In this document: positions 1 to 8,603 of the stretch, in pieces
Numbering within the stretch: position 1 is the first letter of the stretch
Layout of the letters: each line of letters starts with the position of its first letter
Source of the DNA: Rhizorhapis suberifaciens
Lineage (GTDB): Bacteria > Pseudomonadota > Alphaproteobacteria > Sphingomonadales > Sphingomonadaceae
Length of the DNA stretch: 64,000 nucleotides
Direction of reading: 5' to 3'
Assembly: GCF_014200045.1 (NCBI RefSeq)
Contig: NZ_JACHOV010000008.1
Span: forward strand, 62,001 to 126,000
Made by a program: the position numbers and the translations under genes
The notes under the pieces: model-generated
The model's input: the letters and a program-made list of their open reading frames with translations, nothing else
Databases searched by the model: none
Told to the model about the DNA's origin: nothing

Positions 1-170
1 AGGGCAAGTTCGTGCAGCGCTTCGTGCTCGACAACCGTGCGGGCAATCCGGAGCTGAAGGCCCACCGCAAGCTGCAATCTGAGCATCCGATCGAGCAGAC
101 CGGCGCTCAATTGCGCGCCATGATGCCATGGATCGGCGCCAACAAGCTGGTCGACAAGGAAAAGAACTGA
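1..170 (+). CDS. ilvC: Ketol-acid reductoisomerase, C-terminal end (partial)
   Basis: The first 170 bases read in frame (codons from base 3) as the last 55 residues of acetohydroxy acid isomeroreductase, the NADPH enzyme that makes dihydroxy-isovalerate or dihydroxy-methylvalerate for valine, leucine and isoleucine synthesis. The tail contains the family signature [19 protein letters not shown] just before the TGA stop, and upstream residues HPIEQTG match the class I C-terminal helices. The 5' part lies outside the window. Its position upstream of leuA places two branched-chain amino acid genes together, separated by the YceI gene. Confidence 0.88.
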   Translation, partial: GKFVQRFVLDNRAGNPELKAHRKLQSEHPIEQTGAQLRAMMPWIGANKLVDKEKN

Positions 171-180
171 TCTTTCCATG

Positions 181-217
181 ACCGAAACAGAGATCGAAAC
201 CTGTCGTTTCGGTTTTG
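181..217 (+). terminator. Rho-independent-type terminator after ilvC
   Basis: ACCGAAAC at 181-188 pairs with GTTTCGGT at 206-213, followed by a short T run. A second CGAAAC copy at 195-200 can pair with the same right arm in a tighter loop. An ATG at 178 lies at the foot of this hairpin, which argues against using it as the start of the next gene. Confidence 0.5.
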
Positions 218-285
218 GCACTGGAAGATTTCGGGGGCGTCGCATACAAATGCGGCGCCCTAATCATATAAGAGGAATCCTTCCC

Positions 286-903
286 ATGCGCAAAATTTTC
301 GCAACCTCGGCATTGGCTTTGACTACGCTGGCGCTTGGCCCTGTCGTTGCGCAGGACGCCCCGAGCCTTCCAGGCGCGCCCGATCCCGCCCGCGTGCAGT
401 TTGGGACCTATGCCGTTGATCCCGCCCACACACAGGTTGCGTTCACGGTGAATCATTTGGGTTTCAGCAACTATGTCGGCCTGTTTGGAACGCCTAAGGG
501 TTCGCTGACCATCGATCCCAAGCAGCCAGAAAAGGCCAGCCTTTCCATCGAAATACCCATGGATGAGGTCCGCACCAGCTCGACCGATCTCGACAAGCAT
601 TTAAAAACGCCGGATTTCCTCGATACCGCCAAATTTCCAACAGCGAAATTTGTTTCGACCAGCGTCACAGTGGATGGCACGACGGCGGACATTGCCGGTA
701 ACCTGACCCTGCATGGCGTCACGAAACCGGTCATGATCGAAGCGCAGTTTGTTGGCGCCGGTCCCCACCCTATGAATAAGAAGCTGAATATCGGTTTTTC
801 TGGCACCACAACGATAAAGCGCAGCGATTTTGGCATCACCAAATTTATTCCGCTTGTTTCGGACGAGGTGAAGCTGGCGATTACGGTAGCATTTGAGAAA
901 TGA
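286..903 (+). CDS. YceI family periplasmic lipid-binding protein
   Basis: A 205-residue secreted protein of the YceI family, a lipocalin-like barrel that binds polyisoprenoid or other amphiphilic ligands; the physiological ligand is usually unknown. Residues 1-23 form a signal peptide ending VVAQ. The YceI domain starts near residue 40 (YAVDPAHTQVAF) and runs to the end, with the typical GNLTLHGVTKPV segment and a final strand VKLAITVAFEK. The ATG at 286 was chosen over one at 178 because it gives a clean signal peptide and has AGAGGA at 271-276. A hairpin terminator follows, so it is probably monocistronic. Confidence 0.85.
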   Translation: MRKIFATSALALTTLALGPVVAQDAPSLPGAPDPARVQFGTYAVDPAHTQVAFTVNHLGFSNYVGLFGTPKGSLTIDPKQPEKASLSIEIPMDEVRTSSTDLDKHLKTPDFLDTAKFPTAKFVSTSVTVDGTTADIAGNLTLHGVTKPVMIEAQFVGAGPHPMNKKLNIGFSGTTTIKRSDFGITKFIPLVSDEVKLAITVAFEK

Positions 904-914
904 AAAATTGGATT

Positions 915-942
915 GGTCAGGCGGGAAACCGCCTGGCCTTCC
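915..942 (+). terminator. Hairpin terminator after yceI-like gene
   Basis: GGTCAGGCGG (915-924), a GAAA tetraloop and CCGCCTGGCC (929-938) form a 10-bp stem with one G-T wobble. The T tail is weak (TTCC), so termination strength is uncertain. Confidence 0.5.
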
Positions 943-996
943 ACTTCAATAAAAAGAATGGACTTTCTTCCTGAAATAAGCCTAAGGAGCTGCACC

Positions 997-1050
997 ATGT
1001 CGAACGCTGCGGCTCCGATCTTCCTTCTGCTACGACTTACACGCCCTTAG
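997..1050 (+). CDS. Leucine-rich leader peptide of leuA (17 aa)
   Basis: A 17-codon reading frame, MSNAAAPIFLLLRLTRP, starts at ATG 997 with AAGGAG at 984-989 (7-nt spacing) and stops at TAG 1048-1050. Four of six consecutive codons are Leu (CTT, CTG, CTA, then CGA, CTT). The stop overlaps the left arm of a perfect 10-bp inverted repeat. That is the arrangement expected for ribosome-mediated transcription attenuation of a leucine biosynthetic gene, and leuA follows 137 bases downstream. The function is inferred from layout. The peptide itself probably has no role beyond sensing Leu-tRNA supply. Confidence 0.75.
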   Translation: MSNAAAPIFLLLRLTRP

Positions 1051-1104
1051 GCGTGCCGATGGTGCTGCAAGTCTTGCCTTGCCCAGCCCACACAGCCTAA
1101 GGGC
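1043..1104 (+). promoter_or_regulatory. Probable leuA attenuator stem
   Basis: GCCCTTAGGC at 1043-1052 is the exact reverse complement of GCCTAAGGGC at 1095-1104. The left arm contains the leader stop codon, so a ribosome terminating or stalled upstream would change pairing. A smaller GCAAG/CTTGC hairpin lies between the arms. No classic U-run directly follows the right arm, so the outcome could be a competing structure rather than the terminator itself. Confidence 0.6.
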
Positions 1105-1187
1105 CAATCAGCTTCCAGATTGAAACAGCAGCCGGCGCCGCCCAGATATTGCGAGCGTTTGGCCTTTGAAGAGAAGTCGACCAAGAC

Positions 1188-2873
1188 ATGTTGCAGGACC
1201 CGACAGTCAAATACCGCCCTTTTCCGCAAGTGGACTTGCCTGACCGGCAGTGGCCCGGCCGTACTATCATCAAAGCCCCCCGTTGGCTTTCGACGGACAT
1301 GCGCGACGGCAACCAGGCCCTTATCGATCCCATGGATACGGAGAAGAAGACGCGTTTTTTCAATCTCCTGGTGAAGCTGGGGTTGAAGGAAATCGAAGTC
1401 GGCTTTCCATCGGCCGGGGCGACAGAGTTCGATTTCATCAATGGATTGGTGCGGTCGGGCGACATTCCCGACGATGTCACCGTACAGGTGCTCACCCAGG
1501 CCCGGCGCGACCTTATCGAACGGACGTTTGAAAGCCTTGATGGAGCGCATCGCGCGATCGTGCATGTCTACAATGCCGTCTCACCGGCGTGGAGGCGGAT
1601 CGTGTTCGGCATGGACCGCCCCCAGATCAAGCAAATTGCCATCGAGGCGGCAAAGATCATTCGGGACGAAGCGGCAAGGCGGCCGAATACTGACTGGCAT
1701 TTCCAATATTCGCCGGAAACCTTTTCCACTGCCGAACTGGAGTTCAGTCTCGAATGCTGCGAGGCAGTGATGGACATATTGCAGCCGACGCGTGAGAAGC
1801 CCATCATCCTCAACCTGCCCGCCACGGTCGAGGCAGCGACCCCAAATATCTATGCCGACCAAATCGAGTGGTTCTGCCGCCATATTCGCGACCGGGACAA
1901 GGTCGTGATTTCACTCCACCCCCATAATGATCGCGGCACCGGCGTGGCCGCGGCTGAATTGGGCCTGATGGCGGGCGGCGACCGGGTGGAGGGATGCCTT
2001 TTCGGCAATGGCGAGCGCACCGGCAATTGCGACCTCGTGACCGTCGGCCTCAACATGTACACTCAGGGCGTACATCCCGGCCTGGATTTTTCCAACATGG
2101 AAGAAATCGTCCAGACCGTGACCTATTGCAATCAGTTGCCGGTACATCCCCGCCACCCCTATGCTGGCGAGTTGGTGTTCACGGCTTTTTCCGGGTCTCA
2201 CCAGGACGCGATCAAAAAGGGCTTCGCCGCTCAGGAAGCCCGCAACGATCAGGTCTGGGACGTGCCCTATCTGCCTATCGATCCGGCGGACATAGGTTGT
2301 TCCTATGAAGCTGTCATTCGCGTCAACAGCCAGTCGGGCAAGGGCGGCGTGGCTTGGGTGCTTCAGCAGGACAAGGGGCTGAAACTGCCCAAGCGGATGC
2401 AGGCGGACTTCAGCCGGGTCGTACAGGATCTGGCGGATCAGACCAGCCGTGAACTGGTTGCAGGCGACATCTGGTCCGCGTTCCAAAGCTATTATTGCCT
2501 GGACTCTGACCAGCCTTTCAAGTTGATCGATTATCAGGAGTCTCAGTCGCCGCACGCAAGCGGGTCGAACCGGCTTTTCGTTGGAAAGATCGCCATGAAC
2601 GGCGTGGAACAGACTGTCAGCGGTCGCGGGAATGGACTTATTTCTTCGGTGCTGGCTGCGCTTCGCGAAAGCTGCGGGATCGATTTTGAAGTCGAGGATT
2701 ATAGCGAGCACGCCATAGGTCATGGTTCAGACGTTCAGGCTGCGGCCTATGTCGAATGCAAGGCGGCGGACGGTCGAAAAATCTTCGGAGTTGGGATGGA
2801 CGCTGACATCGCTACCGCCTCAGTGCAAGCCATATTGTCTGCTGCCAACGGACTCGCCGCTCGCTCACATTAG
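1188..2873 (+). CDS. leuA: 2-isopropylmalate synthase
   Basis: First committed step of leucine synthesis: condenses acetyl-CoA with 2-oxoisovalerate. The 561-residue length fits the longer LeuA type 2 group. Visible features are the N-terminal RDGNQA metal-site motif (near residue 39), the HPHNDRG metal-binding segment near 244, GNGERTGN near 270, and a C-terminal regulatory domain (about 430-561) that in this family binds leucine for feedback inhibition. ATG 1188 is preceded by GAAGAGAAG. Expression is probably controlled by the leader peptide and inverted repeat at 997-1104. A hairpin with a T run follows the gene. Confidence 0.95.
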   Translation: MLQDPTVKYRPFPQVDLPDRQWPGRTIIKAPRWLSTDMRDGNQALIDPMDTEKKTRFFNLLVKLGLKEIEVGFPSAGATEFDFINGLVRSGDIPDDVTVQVLTQARRDLIERTFESLDGAHRAIVHVYNAVSPAWRRIVFGMDRPQIKQIAIEAAKIIRDEAARRPNTDWHFQYSPETFSTAELEFSLECCEAVMDILQPTREKPIILNLPATVEAATPNIYADQIEWFCRHIRDRDKVVISLHPHNDRGTGVAAAELGLMAGGDRVEGCLFGNGERTGNCDLVTVGLNMYTQGVHPGLDFSNMEEIVQTVTYCNQLPVHPRHPYAGELVFTAFSGSHQDAIKKGFAAQEARNDQVWDVPYLPIDPADIGCSYEAVIRVNSQSGKGGVAWVLQQDKGLKLPKRMQADFSRVVQDLADQTSRELVAGDIWSAFQSYYCLDSDQPFKLIDYQESQSPHASGSNRLFVGKIAMNGVEQTVSGRGNGLISSVLAALRESCGIDFEVEDYSEHAIGHGSDVQAAAYVECKAADGRKIFGVGMDADIATASVQAILSAANGLAARSH

Positions 2874-2934
2874 GGCTGGACGGGGGCATCGGCTCCCGTC
2901 AGCCTGACATTTCCGTTCCTGCCAAGCGGAAAAT

Positions 2935-2975
2935 CAAGCCTATCGTTCGACCGAGGTAAGGCTTGAGCATTTTTT
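2935..2975 (+). terminator. Terminator after leuA
   Basis: CAAGCCT at 2935-2941 pairs with AGGCTTG at 2959-2965, with further partial pairing inside the loop, followed by a TTTTTT run ending at 2975. Confidence 0.55.
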
Positions 2976-3008
2976 GCAGGAATGCCAACGAGAAAATGGA
3001 AGATGCCG

Positions 3009-3980
3009 ATGCCCCTGCCCTCCCCTCTGCTCAATAACCTCTCGCTACCCGTCATGGCTTCGCCGATGTTCATCGTCTCTGGTCCGGAAATGGTCATAGC
3101 CCAGTGCAAGGCCGGGATTGTTGGATCCTTTCCTGCCCTCAACGCGCGGCCGCAAAGCCAATTGGACGAATGGCTGCACCAGATCACTCTAGAGCTTGCC
3201 GACTGGAACCGCGACCATCCGGAAAAGCCCGCCGCACCTTTCGCGGTCAATCAGATCGTGCACAAATCGAACGACCGGTTGGAACAGGATCTCGCCACTT
3301 GCCGGAAATGGCAGGTCCCCATCGTCATTACGTCACTCGGCGCGCGCGAAGATGTCAATCATGAGGTGCGGAGTTGGGGCGGGATAGCCTTTCATGACGT
3401 CATCGACGATCGCTTCGCCCACAAAGCTATAGAAAAGGGGGCGACCGGACTGATCGCCGTTGCGGCGGGGGCGGGCGGGCATGCCGGTACGACTTCGCCC
3501 TTTGCCTTGATGCAGGAAATCAGGGCCTGGTTTGATGGACCCGTGGCGCTATCGGGGGCGATTGCCTGTGGCCGGTCCATCCTTGCGGCTCAATCATTGG
3601 GCGCGGATCTCGCCTATATCGGTTCTGCTTTCATCGCCACAGAGGAAGCCAACGCTCCGGCAGCTTATAAGAATATCATTGTGGAGGCGCATTCCGGCGA
3701 TATCGTTTATTCCAACTATTTTTCCGGCGTTCATGGCAATTATTTGCGCCAGTCGATCGAGCGAGCAGGTCTGGATCCCGCGAAACTGCCGCAAGGCGAT
3801 CCTTCCAAAATGAATATGAGTACGGATGATAGTAAGTCTGCCAAGCCCTGGAAGGATATCTGGGGCGCTGGCCAGGGAGTTGGCGCCATCGACGTCGTCG
3901 AGCCTGTGGCAAGGCGCGTAGCGCGCCTGAAGTCGGAATATGAAGCGGCAAAGTCGGAACTTCTGGAAAAGCTGAGCTAA
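3009..3980 (+). CDS. Nitronate monooxygenase family flavoprotein
   Basis: A 323-residue TIM-barrel flavoenzyme of the nitronate monooxygenase (2-nitropropane dioxygenase) family, which oxidises toxic alkyl nitronates using FMN and oxygen. The N-terminus has the family pattern LPVMASPMFIVSGPE. The phosphate-binding and catalytic region shows AAGAGGHAGTTSPFAL near the middle, then SGAIACG and GADLAYIGSAFIAT. Starts at 2982, 3003 and 3009 are all in frame; 3009 is preferred because GGAAG sits about 7 nt upstream and the protein then begins MPLPSPL like relatives. The stop overlaps the convergent neighbour by 3 bases. Substrate in vivo is unknown. Confidence 0.85.
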   Translation: MPLPSPLLNNLSLPVMASPMFIVSGPEMVIAQCKAGIVGSFPALNARPQSQLDEWLHQITLELADWNRDHPEKPAAPFAVNQIVHKSNDRLEQDLATCRKWQVPIVITSLGAREDVNHEVRSWGGIAFHDVIDDRFAHKAIEKGATGLIAVAAGAGGHAGTTSPFALMQEIRAWFDGPVALSGAIACGRSILAAQSLGADLAYIGSAFIATEEANAPAAYKNIIVEAHSGDIVYSNYFSGVHGNYLRQSIERAGLDPAKLPQGDPSKMNMSTDDSKSAKPWKDIWGAGQGVGAIDVVEPVARRVARLKSEYEAAKSELLEKLS

Positions 3981-4462
3981 CGCTTCGCCCACGCCTTCTC
4001 AATCATCTGGTCCATCGTTTCGAATCCCGGGCCATTATGCATGGGATCGCGCAGATGGAGCTTGACCGGGAAGGCAGAGGCGCCCATCAGGCTGCGCCGG
4101 ATGACATTTTGCAGCAGCCTTAGGCGTTGCAGGCCGTCCATGCGATCCTGAAGGCGTCGGCGCGAACGTGCGTAACCCGCACGTATCGTTTCGACCCGCA
4201 TCAGGATCAACGCGTTATAGCGCGGGTGCGGCCCTCGGTGCAGCGGCAGCCGGGCGCGCAGGGCTTCGGCTTCCGTGGTCGGCAATAATATGCCGTTGGT
4301 CGTAAAGTCGTCGAATACAAAGCCGGAAGCCATTAAGTCCCTGAAGAAATACCGGAACTGCTTCCGCTGCATCAAGGCCATAGGCAATAGATGGTGGCGT
4401 TGACGCTCCGGCTTATAATTCGATTGGCCACGCCGATTGACGCGGCGAAAGGCAATTTCCAC
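3977..4462 (-). CDS. AHH-motif putative nuclease (HNH/Endo VII superfamily-like)
   Basis: About 161 residues. The segment QRHHLLP followed by FDDFTTNGILLP and LPLHRGPHPRYN matches the AHH family, described as predicted nucleases of the HNH/EndoVII superfamily and often found as toxin tips. Here it is a short stand-alone protein without a secretion or repeat domain, a form seen repeatedly in sphingomonads. No ATG precedes the conserved HH; the proposed start is GTG at 4462, with AAGGGGGG a few bases upstream giving VEIAFRRVNRR. The conserved His residues are intact. Activity and target are unknown. No immunity protein is evident; the upstream neighbour on the same strand is an unrelated-looking protein of unknown function. 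Confidence 0.65.
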   Translation of the reverse strand: MEIAFRRVNRRGQSNYKPERQRHHLLPMALMQRKQFRYFFRDLMASGFVFDDFTTNGILLPTTEAEALRARLPLHRGPHPRYNALILMRVETIRAGYARSRRRLQDRMDGLQRLRLLQNVIRRSLMGASAFPVKLHLRDPMHNGPGFETMDQMIEKAWAKR

Positions 4463-4538
4463 TCGTCCCCCCTTCCCCCGGCGCCCCGATGCGCGAGAGG
4501 AAGGCCAAAAAGGCCGGGAACGAGGATTTTGCGCGCTG

Positions 4539-5288
4539 TTACAGGTCCATTCCGGAGAGGATTGCCGAACGCACGTCACATTTGACAGAAAGCCACTGTG
4601 GTCTCCTGCGCCAGATGCTCTTTGGCTCCGGTTGAATTTCAACCTGTTCACCGGCCGCCAGTCCTGCAAATGCCTCCGGCCGTTCATACGGCCCATGAAG
4701 CATCGCGTCCGCAGCTATCCGGCAAGCCCGGCGAACCAACCCGGCGGCCGACATATCGCCTACAGACCGCAAGCGGATTTCCTGTCCACAGAAATAGTAA
4801 AGGCCGGTGCTGGTGACCGTATTGTCGGCTGCCAGGGACATTCGAACGAACTCCAGCACCGGGACATTCCGGGCGGATAGAAACCGCGCCACGGAATCTT
4901 TGACTCGATCGATGCCGCTGAGCAACTGTGCGTAGGGCCAACAGATCACGTCCGCAGGCAAGCGGTCCGACAACTCCAGTGCTCCTCGCGCCAATTCGAC
5001 TGCTTCTTCCAGGGGAGGCATTTGCCCTTCACTTCCCATCAAGGACAGGCGCAATAACGTCCGCGTCTCGGAAAAATCGAAGTTCGCGAGATAGGGCGCG
5101 GCCGAATGGCGGAATACCGACCAATCGAGCGATGCATCCGAAGAAACGACCTTCGCCTCGACCGATGAGGGCAAATACGCCGCGCAGTCATGCAGGAGGC
5201 TGGATCCGGGATCATTGTCCCGCCCGGATGCCAAGGCCGCCGGACCGTTTTTTATACCGACAAACATATGAGGTCGATCTCTGATCAT
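4539..5288 (-). CDS. Conserved protein of unknown function (249 aa)
   Basis: A 249-residue soluble protein with no signal peptide or membrane segment. It has normal codon use for the region and well-defined acidic and hydrophobic helices (for example the PLEEAVELARGALELSDRLP stretch). A central block with CWPYAQLL and a later STGLYYFCGQEIRL motif give it a family look; I weakly associate this with DUF4261-type proteins but cannot confirm it. It lies 76 bases upstream of the AHH gene on the same strand, so the two may be co-transcribed. Start ATG 5288 has GGAAC-like purines upstream. Confidence 0.6.
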   Translation of the reverse strand: MIRDRPHMFVGIKNGPAALASGRDNDPGSSLLHDCAAYLPSSVEAKVVSSDASLDWSVFRHSAAPYLANFDFSETRTLLRLSLMGSEGQMPPLEEAVELARGALELSDRLPADVICWPYAQLLSGIDRVKDSVARFLSARNVPVLEFVRMSLAADNTVTSTGLYYFCGQEIRLRSVGDMSAAGLVRRACRIAADAMLHGPYERPEAFAGLAAGEQVEIQPEPKSIWRRRPQWLSVKCDVRSAILSGMDL

Positions 5289-5574
5289 TGCCGTTCCGTC
5301 TTTGCCATTAGCCTGAGGGCGGAAACTAGAGACCAGCGGTTTAATCAGACCCTAATGCTGACGCGTATTTCCGACAGGACCACTAGCTATCTGAAGTTTA
5401 TTCGAGAAATTGGCGGGAATCGGCCAAGTAGTTTTATATCCGGAATGGACATAATTTCGGACCTTCCGGCAAGCTGCGCATGAAACGGGTACGAAACGAT
5501 GCCGGGAGAATGCCGCCAAAAGCGAATCGGACCGTTTCCATATCGGCGCCGATCGTTCCCCATGTCGGTGCAAT

Positions 5575-8448
5575 TTACTCAGCCTCTACTCCATTGGGCA
5601 GCACCACCGCCGACCAGATCTTGCCAGGGACAAGATATTTCTTCGCTAAAATCTGGATTTCAGCAGGTGTAACTTGAAGCAAATCACGCGGCATGGATCG
5701 CATGATCGCGATCCGTCGGCCATCGAAACTGGCTCCTTCCATCTGCGACATCCAGAAGGAGTTGCCGGTACTGGCTCGCGCCAATAATTGGCGCATGGGG
5801 GCGACGGTTCTTTGCAACTCATCGGAACTGACTGGCGTTGCGGCAAGGTCGGCGGCTATGCGATTGATAAGCGCGAAGAAATAGCTGATCTTGTCGGGCT
5901 TCAACTGGCTGGTAACGGCAATATAACCGCCATTGTCAAAGGCGAAGGGCCACATATTGTCCACGCTTGGGCTATAGGCGGCGCCGTCCTGAGAACGCAG
6001 CCCTTCAAAAAGGCGGTCGTTGAAGATTTGCGTCAAAACTTCAAGCTGCCGTCCCTCCCGGGCCGAGGCAAAGCCTCCTGACGTCGGCCAGGCCATGACC
6101 GCTGCCGCCTGATCCTTGGCCCCTGTATGGCGCAGTTCCACCGGCTTGGCATTGTGCGCGGGAAAACCGGTCCGCAAGTTGGTGCGATCTATTGATTTGT
6201 CGTTGCGCGGCGGCAATGCGCCGAAGGTTTTGGCCACGAGCGTAATGGCCCGCTCCGCATCGATGTCGCCATAGATCTGGACTTCGATAGGCCCGCTTTT
6301 CAGGATCGGCTCCCAGGTCGCTCGGAAGGCCTCCGGCGTTAGCGCGCTGATTTCGGCGCGGCTGGGCGTCCGCCATCGCACATCGCCATCACGCAGCATC
6401 GCGGTCAAATCGCGGGCGAGCACGCTCCCTGGCGAATTCGCCATGGCGTCATAAGCCGCCAATATGCCAGCCTTCATTCGTTGCACCGGGGCTGCATCCC
6501 AACGCGGCTGGGCAAGCTTCGCCGCCAGCAGATGCAACTGGTCTTCCAGGTCGGCGGATCGAGTGACAGCACTCATCTCGAACGCGTCGTCGTCAATGCC
6601 AAATTGCATTCCTATACGGCGGCCGGTGGTGAGCCGGTCAAGCTCCTCCTGCCCCAGCTCGCCTACTCCGCTCGCCATCAGCGCATAGCCGCCAGCCCAG
6701 CTCGGCACTGGTTTTACCGGTGAAAAAGCCTGGTAGCCATGGCCGAAGCGCACATTGATCCTGATCTTTTCCTTTTCCGCCCCATTGGCGAAAAGCGACA
6801 ATTTGACCCCATTTGAAAAACTGATCATGTCGATCCCAAGATCGGATAGCTTCTCGCGAGACACCACTTTCCCCGGCGCGCCCAATTTGGGAAGCGCGGC
6901 GGCCGTGATCGGCGCGCCTGTAAGGCGAACATTACTGGCGGGATCGACCGGCGTCTTCAGCGCCATGGCGAGCCTGCCCTCCGCGTCGGGCTGTTCCGCC
7001 GGCAGGGTCAGGATTGCCCGCATTGCCGTGCCGTTGAACATCTCCCGCGTGGACGACAGCAACTTGGCAGGCGTCAGGCTGGGCTTCATTTCACGGAATA
7101 TGGCAAGTGCGGTTTCAGGCGCGGCCACCGTTTCGCGGATGTCGACCGCTCCAACAATGTCGTCGGCCTGTTTCGATCCAGCCTCCGTGTCCTTATTTTC
7201 CACCGACATGGCGAGCAGCGCTTCGAACTCCCGATACTCGCGGTCGATCTCCCCCTGGGTCGCGGGTGAGGCTTTGGCATCCTCGATTACAGCGCGCACG
7301 TCCGCCAGCGCCGCAGACCAGTCTTCGCCCAGCGGCAAAATGCTGATGAAAGTACCATCGGCGGAACGGCTTACATCTTCCTGCGCAACGCTCGCCTGAA
7401 TATAGCTGCCCCCTGCCCTGGCGCGTGCCTCCAAACGGCGATTGATCATCTGCAGGGCGAGCATGTCGGTCAGCCGCTCACGATTATAAGCGATGGTGTC
7501 GTCCTTCAGCGCCCAGGGACGCAGCCAGGCAAGGCTGAGCGTTGCGGGCAGTCCAGCCTCTGCCACCACTTCACTGATGGGAAGATTGGGATCAGGCTTT
7601 CCAAAATCGGGAATGGGCAGCGCTTTACCTTCCGCTTTCCAGGGCCCGAAATATTTGCGGATCAGTTGCTCGAACAGCTTGGGATCGCCGTCTCCGGAAA
7701 TGGAGATCACGACATTTTCCGGGCGATACCAGCGATCGTGAAAAGCGCTCAGTCCCTTGGCAGTCGCCTGTGCCAGCGTATGCTCGGTCCCTATCGGATT
7801 GCGCATGGCAAGTCGCTGTCCCGCAAAAAACAGCCCGCGCGTCGCATCGGCGACACGCACTTGGGGACCATAGCTTTCCCGCCTCTCGGCCAAAATCACC
7901 GCCCGTTCGGCATTCACGCTGGCATCGTTGATGGTCGGCTCGGTGATCATCCCGGCCAATATCTTCATGCTTTCATCAAGCCCGCCGCTGCTCGCATCGG
8001 GAAGATCAAGGCGATAGACGGTCTGGGTGGGCGTCGTCTGCGCATTGCTATCGCTCCCGAAGGTCGCGCCAAGCCTTTGCCACACGCGCTTGGCCTCACC
8101 GTCCGGCACATATTTGGACCCTCGAAAGGTCAGATGTTCCAGGAAGTGGGCAAAGCCTAGCTCATTATCCTCTTCCATCAGCGATCCTGCGTCCACGCGC
8201 ACGCGGATCGAGACTTGTCCGGGCGGCACGCCATTGTGCCGTACGGCATAGCGAATACCGTTTTCCAGTTCGCCAAACAGCCAGGCCGCGTCCACCGGAA
8301 CATCGCTGCCTTGGTAAAGCCATGGCGTTTTCTGCTTGAGCGGCGCTGAGACCTGTTGCGCCTGTACCGGAATCGGGGGAGCTGTCCCTGCCAACAGCAT
8401 TGCCAAAGCCGGGACGAATATGGCGGCGCGCCTCATTTTCAAAGTCAT
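5575..8448 (-). CDS. M16 family zinc metallopeptidase, secreted
   Basis: A 957-residue inverzincin (insulinase/pitrilysin family). A signal peptide (about residues 1-30, ending PVQAQQ) sends it to the periplasm. The inverted zinc motif HFLEH is at 101-105, with the distal Glu in the NAERAVILAERRES segment near 180. The length fits the duplicated two-half architecture, with the second half (about 500-957) lacking a zinc motif, as is normal. It probably degrades small peptides or signal-peptide fragments. ATG 8448 is used; an in-frame ATG four codons later is an alternative. It is divergent from the exporter operon. Confidence 0.9.
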   Translation of the reverse strand: MTLKMRRAAIFVPALAMLLAGTAPPIPVQAQQVSAPLKQKTPWLYQGSDVPVDAAWLFGELENGIRYAVRHNGVPPGQVSIRVRVDAGSLMEEDNELGFAHFLEHLTFRGSKYVPDGEAKRVWQRLGATFGSDSNAQTTPTQTVYRLDLPDASSGGLDESMKILAGMITEPTINDASVNAERAVILAERRESYGPQVRVADATRGLFFAGQRLAMRNPIGTEHTLAQATAKGLSAFHDRWYRPENVVISISGDGDPKLFEQLIRKYFGPWKAEGKALPIPDFGKPDPNLPISEVVAEAGLPATLSLAWLRPWALKDDTIAYNRERLTDMLALQMINRRLEARARAGGSYIQASVAQEDVSRSADGTFISILPLGEDWSAALADVRAVIEDAKASPATQGEIDREYREFEALLAMSVENKDTEAGSKQADDIVGAVDIRETVAAPETALAIFREMKPSLTPAKLLSSTREMFNGTAMRAILTLPAEQPDAEGRLAMALKTPVDPASNVRLTGAPITAAALPKLGAPGKVVSREKLSDLGIDMISFSNGVKLSLFANGAEKEKIRINVRFGHGYQAFSPVKPVPSWAGGYALMASGVGELGQEELDRLTTGRRIGMQFGIDDDAFEMSAVTRSADLEDQLHLLAAKLAQPRWDAAPVQRMKAGILAAYDAMANSPGSVLARDLTAMLRDGDVRWRTPSRAEISALTPEAFRATWEPILKSGPIEVQIYGDIDAERAITLVAKTFGALPPRNDKSIDRTNLRTGFPAHNAKPVELRHTGAKDQAAAVMAWPTSGGFASAREGRQLEVLTQIFNDRLFEGLRSQDGAAYSPSVDNMWPFAFDNGGYIAVTSQLKPDKISYFFALINRIAADLAATPVSSDELQRTVAPMRQLLARASTGNSFWMSQMEGASFDGRRIAIMRSMPRDLLQVTPAEIQILAKKYLVPGKIWSAVVLPNGVEAE

Positions 8449-8603
8449 TCCGCTTTATATCCAGCCGCAACATTGATGGCCAGTGAATAGGCAGCGGCGT
8501 CTTGTCCCTTCCGGCGGTCATATGCCGATGGTGCGGCGAACTGTTCCTGTACGTCGATCCGGTGTATCTTTTTGACCGACAGGGGCAAAACAGGGTTTTG
8601 GGC

